NCBI GenBank assembly: GCA_007129695.1
Contig: SKVA01000418.1
Span: 1-32,756, forward strand
DNA: 32,756 bases
Source of the DNA: Spirochaetaceae bacterium
Lineage (GTDB): Bacteria; Spirochaetota; Spirochaetia; DSM-27196; SLST01
Direction of reading: 5' to 3'
Under the pieces are notes generated by a model. That model did not search any database, was not told the DNA's origin, and saw only the letters and a list, made by a program, of their open reading frames with translations. Position numbers and translations under genes: made by a program. Shown here in pieces: positions 30,298-32,756 of the stretch. Within the stretch, counting starts at the first letter, position 1. Each line of letters begins with the position of its first letter.

Positions 30298-31983
30298 ATG
30301 AAGACCAACCGATCCGAGGCAATTGCCAAACGCACCTGTACCGTAGAGCTGCCCGACGCCACGGTTGTGACCGTCGCCGCCGACACGCCGCTACTCACGC
30401 TGCTTGCGCCGTTTGACCACGATTCCGACGACCCGGTCGTCGCTGCGCTGCTCAACGGCGAAGCGCTCGACTTGTCGGCTGCGTTGGAGGTTGGAGGAAC
30501 GCTTGCCCCGATCAGGCTCGGCAGCGACGCCGGAATCCGCTGCTACCGGCAATCGCTGTGCTTTCTGCTTGCGCATGCCGTGATCCGGGTTGACGCGTCG
30601 CTGCGGCTGGTAGTCGGACACTCGCTCGGGAACGGCTACTACTACACGTTCGCCGATGCCCCCGCCGAACAGAGCATCCTTGACCGGGTTGCGGCCGAGA
30701 TGGAGTCGATCGTGAGTGCGGATCGTCAGATCACGCGAACAATTCTCTCGCATCGCGACGCGGTGCACTACTTCTCGGCTCACGGGATGGATGAAACCGT
30801 TTCGCTGCTTCGGCACCGTAACGATCCACGCGTCTGCGTGCACTCGTGCGACGGGTTTCTCGACGTGTCGCACGGCCCCCTCGTACCCCGTACAGGGTTT
30901 CTGTCGCGGTTCGCTCTCCAGAAGCTCGATACCGGGTTCGTGCTTCGCTACCCGCCGCACGCGACTCCGCACGAGCTCGGGGAGTACCGGCACAGCCCGG
31001 TGCTCTATGCGACCTACCAGGAGTACAAGGAGTGGGGACGTATCCTTGGTGTGACCTCGGCGGGCCGCCTGAACCAGACGGTTGTCGACGGTACCGTCTC
31101 GTCGTTCGTGCGGGTCAACGAAGCGCTGCACGAGAAGAAGATCGCCGATATTGCAGCGCAGATCCGCAACAAGTCTGATTGTGTTCGGGTGGTGCTCATC
31201 GCGGGCCCGTCGAGCTCGGGGAAGACCACGTTCACGAAGAAGCTCGCGCTCCAGCTCAGCGCGCAGGGACTCAGGCCGATTCTGCTGTCGGTCGACAACT
31301 ACTTCGTCGACCGTGACCGGACACCGCGTGACGATGATGGCGAGTACGACTTCGAGTCGCTGCGCGCGATCGACGTCGACCTGCTGAACGAACACCTGAT
31401 CGACATACTCGCGGGTCGGAAGACCGATATTCCGCGGTACGATTTCAAGAGCGGCAGTCGCACCTTCCGTGGTGATTCGATCACGCTCTGCGACACCGGC
31501 GTGCTCCTGGTCGAGGGTATCCACTGTCTGAACGACGCGTTGACCGAGCGAATCCCGCGCGAGCAGAAGTTCAAGGTCTACATATCCGCGCTCACGCAGC
31601 TCAATCTCGACGATCGCAACCGTATTTCAACGACCGATAACCGGTTGATTCGCCGCATGGTAAGAGATCACCAGTTTCGCGGTCACTCGGCGGAGACGAC
31701 GCTCCTCATGTGGCCGAGCGTACGGCGAGGAGAACGGCGCAGTATCTTCCCGTTCCAGGACACCGCGGACGTCGCGTTCAACTCGGCGCTCGACTACGAG
31801 CTCGGTGTACTGCGGACGCACGCCGAGCCTCTGCTGCGCCGGGTCATCCCCGACAGCGCGGCGTACCCGGAGGCGCGGAGAGTGATAGCGTTTCTTGACA
31901 ACTTCACGAATATCCCGGACAAGTACGTCCCGGAGTACTCAATCCTCCGCGAGTTCATCGGCGACAGCGGATTCCACTACTGA
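30298..31983 (+). CDS. Nucleoside kinase with TGS and threonyl-tRNA-synthetase-like N-terminal domains
   Basis: A 561-residue protein. Residues 12-75 are a TGS-like ubiquitin fold (CTVELPDATVVTVAADTPL). Residues 85-200 resemble the second additional domain of threonyl-tRNA synthetase (CFLLAHAVIRVDASLRLVVG then GNGYYYTFAD). Residues 285-561 form a uridine kinase/phosphoribulokinase domain: VLIAGPSSSGKTTFTKKL (P-loop 303-310), LLSVDNYFVDRDRTP, YDFESLRAIDV, VLLVEGIHCLN and RNRISTTDNRLIRRMVRD. This fusion is known from Treponema and some Firmicutes/Thermotoga relatives, usually annotated uridine kinase or nucleoside kinase; it lacks a tRNA synthetase core. The start ATG 30298 has AGGAA 6 bases upstream. 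The 3' end overlaps the convergent aat gene by 45 bases. Confidence 0.92.
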   Translation: MKTNRSEAIAKRTCTVELPDATVVTVAADTPLLTLLAPFDHDSDDPVVAALLNGEALDLSAALEVGGTLAPIRLGSDAGIRCYRQSLCFLLAHAVIRVDASLRLVVGHSLGNGYYYTFADAPAEQSILDRVAAEMESIVSADRQITRTILSHRDAVHYFSAHGMDETVSLLRHRNDPRVCVHSCDGFLDVSHGPLVPRTGFLSRFALQKLDTGFVLRYPPHATPHELGEYRHSPVLYATYQEYKEWGRILGVTSAGRLNQTVVDGTVSSFVRVNEALHEKKIADIAAQIRNKSDCVRVVLIAGPSSSGKTTFTKKLALQLSAQGLRPILLSVDNYFVDRDRTPRDDDGEYDFESLRAIDVDLLNEHLIDILAGRKTDIPRYDFKSGSRTFRGDSITLCDTGVLLVEGIHCLNDALTERIPREQKFKVYISALTQLNLDDRNRISTTDNRLIRRMVRDHQFRGHSAETTLLMWPSVRRGERRSIFPFQDTADVAFNSALDYELGVLRTHAEPLLRRVIPDSAAYPEARRVIAFLDNFTNIPDKYVPEYSILREFIGDSGFHY

Positions 31984-32679
31984 CGGATCGAGTTCGCCGG
32001 GCGACCAGGACAGCGGTTCGCGTGCGATCTGCTCGGTGATTGCCCGTATGAACTCGGCGCGCGGAATCTCCCGTCCGCCCAACCGCGAAACGTGCGGTGT
32101 ATAGACCTGCGCGTCGATCAGCGCGCAGCCCGACCGCCGCAGGTGGCCCGCAAGTACGGTGAAAGCTGTTTTTGACGCGTTCGACTCGTTGCTGAACATG
32201 CTTTCGCCGAAAAACATCCGCCCCAGGCCAACTCCATAGATGCCGCCGACGAGCCGATCTTCGAGCCAGCTCTCACAGCTGTGCGCGTACCCGAGTTCGT
32301 GCAGTGTCGTGTACGCACCGATCATGTCGTCGGTGATCCATGTGCCGCGTTGACCGGTCCGTGGGGCGGCCGCGCACGAGCGGATCACCTCACCGAACGC
32401 CGTGTCGATTGTCACGCGGAATCGTCGCTGTCGGACGACGCGGCGCGTCGTTCGCGACACATGAAGCTCGCTGAGGAACACGACGAAACGTGGATCCGGT
32501 GACCACCAGAGTACCGGATCGCCGTCGCTGAACCACGGGAACACGCCCTGCCGATACGCCGAAAGCAGCATGCCCGGCGACAGATTGCCGCCTACAGCGA
32601 GTACGCCGTCGGCATTTGCGGTGCGTACGTCGGGGAAATCGAACGCGTCCGACGGGCCAAGCCATGGAAACGAGGCTAC
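31939..32679 (-). CDS. aat: Leucyl/phenylalanyl-tRNA--protein transferase
   Basis: A 246-residue Aat enzyme, which adds Leu or Phe to the N-terminus of proteins starting with Lys/Arg, marking them for ClpS/ClpAP. Hallmarks: SFPWLGPSDAFDFPDV, ADGVLAVGGNLSPGMLLSAYRQGVFPWF, WWSPDPRFV, TWITDDMIGAYTTLHELGYAHSCESW, LVGGIYGVGLGRMFFGESMFS and CALIDAQVYTPHVSRLGGREIPRAEF. The conserved N-terminus has no ATG, GTG or TTG in frame; the first is ATG 32571, which would remove 36 conserved residues. A GAAGGAG ribosome site lies 7 bases before GTA 32679, whose last two bases begin the upstream TAG stop, so a GTA start in a GTAG overlap is proposed. It sits directly after a probable clpA. Confidence 0.92.
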   Translation of the reverse strand, partial: VASFPWLGPSDAFDFPDVRTANADGVLAVGGNLSPGMLLSAYRQGVFPWFSDGDPVLWWSPDPRFVVFLSELHVSRTTRRVVRQRRFRVTIDTAFGEVIRSCAAAPRTGQRGTWITDDMIGAYTTLHELGYAHSCESWLEDRLVGGIYGVGLGRMFFGESMFSNESNASKTAFTVLAGHLRRSGCALIDAQVYTPHVSRLGGREIPRAEFIRAITEQIAREPLSWSPGELDPSVVESAVADELAED

Positions 32680-32756
32680 TGGTCGGCTCCTTCGTCCACC
32701 GGCTCGTCCTGCGTTCGTCGTGCGCTTCCCGGCGTGACGATGACCTCGTCGGCTAG
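32676..32756 (-). CDS. clpA: C-terminal tail of an upstream protein, probably ClpA
   Basis: 26 codons and a TAG stop, open to the right edge: ADEVIVTPGSARRTQDEPVD then EGADQ. The tail is acidic and low-complexity and carries no diagnostic motif. ClpA is proposed only because clpA and aat are commonly neighbours in the N-end rule pathway and the tail is of the kind that follows the ClpA D2 domain. Another protein is possible. Confidence 0.4.
   Translation of the reverse strand, partial: LADEVIVTPGSARRTQDEPVDEGADQ

Noticed and set aside
32390..32665. A reverse-strand frame from ATG 32665 as the start of aat
   Set aside because: It is out of frame with the conserved Aat sequence and translates to a basic, featureless peptide.
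1..32756. Frequent GATC/CGATCG as a special repeated motif
   Set aside because: It follows naturally from heavy use of GAT, ATC and GCG/CGC codons and no regular spacing was seen. A count against a codon-shuffled control would be needed.

Overview
The window is GC-rich, very densely coded bacterial DNA and looks like a piece of spirochaete chromosome (Spirochaetota, free-living Spirochaetales type). This is a judgement from gene content: a UPF0164/FadL-like outer membrane protein, a TGS/threonyl-tRNA-synthetase-like domain fused to a uridine-kinase domain, a Bmp-type nucleoside lipoprotein with its ABC transporter, PilZ and HD-GYP proteins, and large secreted sensors. I see no rRNA, tRNA, CRISPR, insertion sequence or prophage. 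No stretch over about 300 bases lacks a gene.

Layout. 1-6166 (minus): a secreted helical-repeat protein followed by a giant membrane sensor whose C-terminus lies off the left edge. 6287-7561 (plus): UPF0164 protein. 7569-9282 (minus): a two-helix membrane protein and a TIR-like/ankyrin protein. 9346-10930 (plus): an alpha/beta hydrolase and a polytopic membrane protein. 10938-19421 (minus): a nucleoside salvage locus with a thymidine-kinase-like protein, Bmp lipoprotein, ABC ATPase, two permeases, a YhhQ-type queuosine-precursor transporter and a ROK/hexokinase-fold kinase. From the ATPase to the kinase every junction is a 4-base start/stop overlap. 19469-21646 (plus): fused trehalose-6-phosphate synthase/phosphatase. 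21653-23598 (minus): FAH-family hydrolase, a small unknown protein and a degenerate ZIP transporter. 23665-24327 (plus): RluA-type pseudouridine synthase. 24343-29068 (minus): a five-gene run (membrane protein, AlaA-like aminotransferase, PilZ protein, M18 aminopeptidase, glucosaminidase). 29142-31983 (plus): degenerate HD-GYP protein and nucleoside kinase. 31939-32756 (minus): aat and the tail of a probable clpA.

The most unusual signal is in the spaces between genes. Several genes have a recognisable -35/-10 pair whose -10 box ends only 5-7 bases before the start codon, which predicts leaderless mRNAs. In two places the gap between same-strand genes is exactly 31 bases: the upstream TGA stop sits inside the -35 box and the downstream ATG sits at the expected transcription start. 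In one divergent gap (9283-9345) a single TTGACAA heptamer supplies overlapping -35 boxes for both directions. Two genes also seem to use non-standard starts: CTG for the helical-repeat gene and GTA, in a GTAG overlap, for aat. I did not compute statistics or run database searches; family names rest on motifs read by eye.
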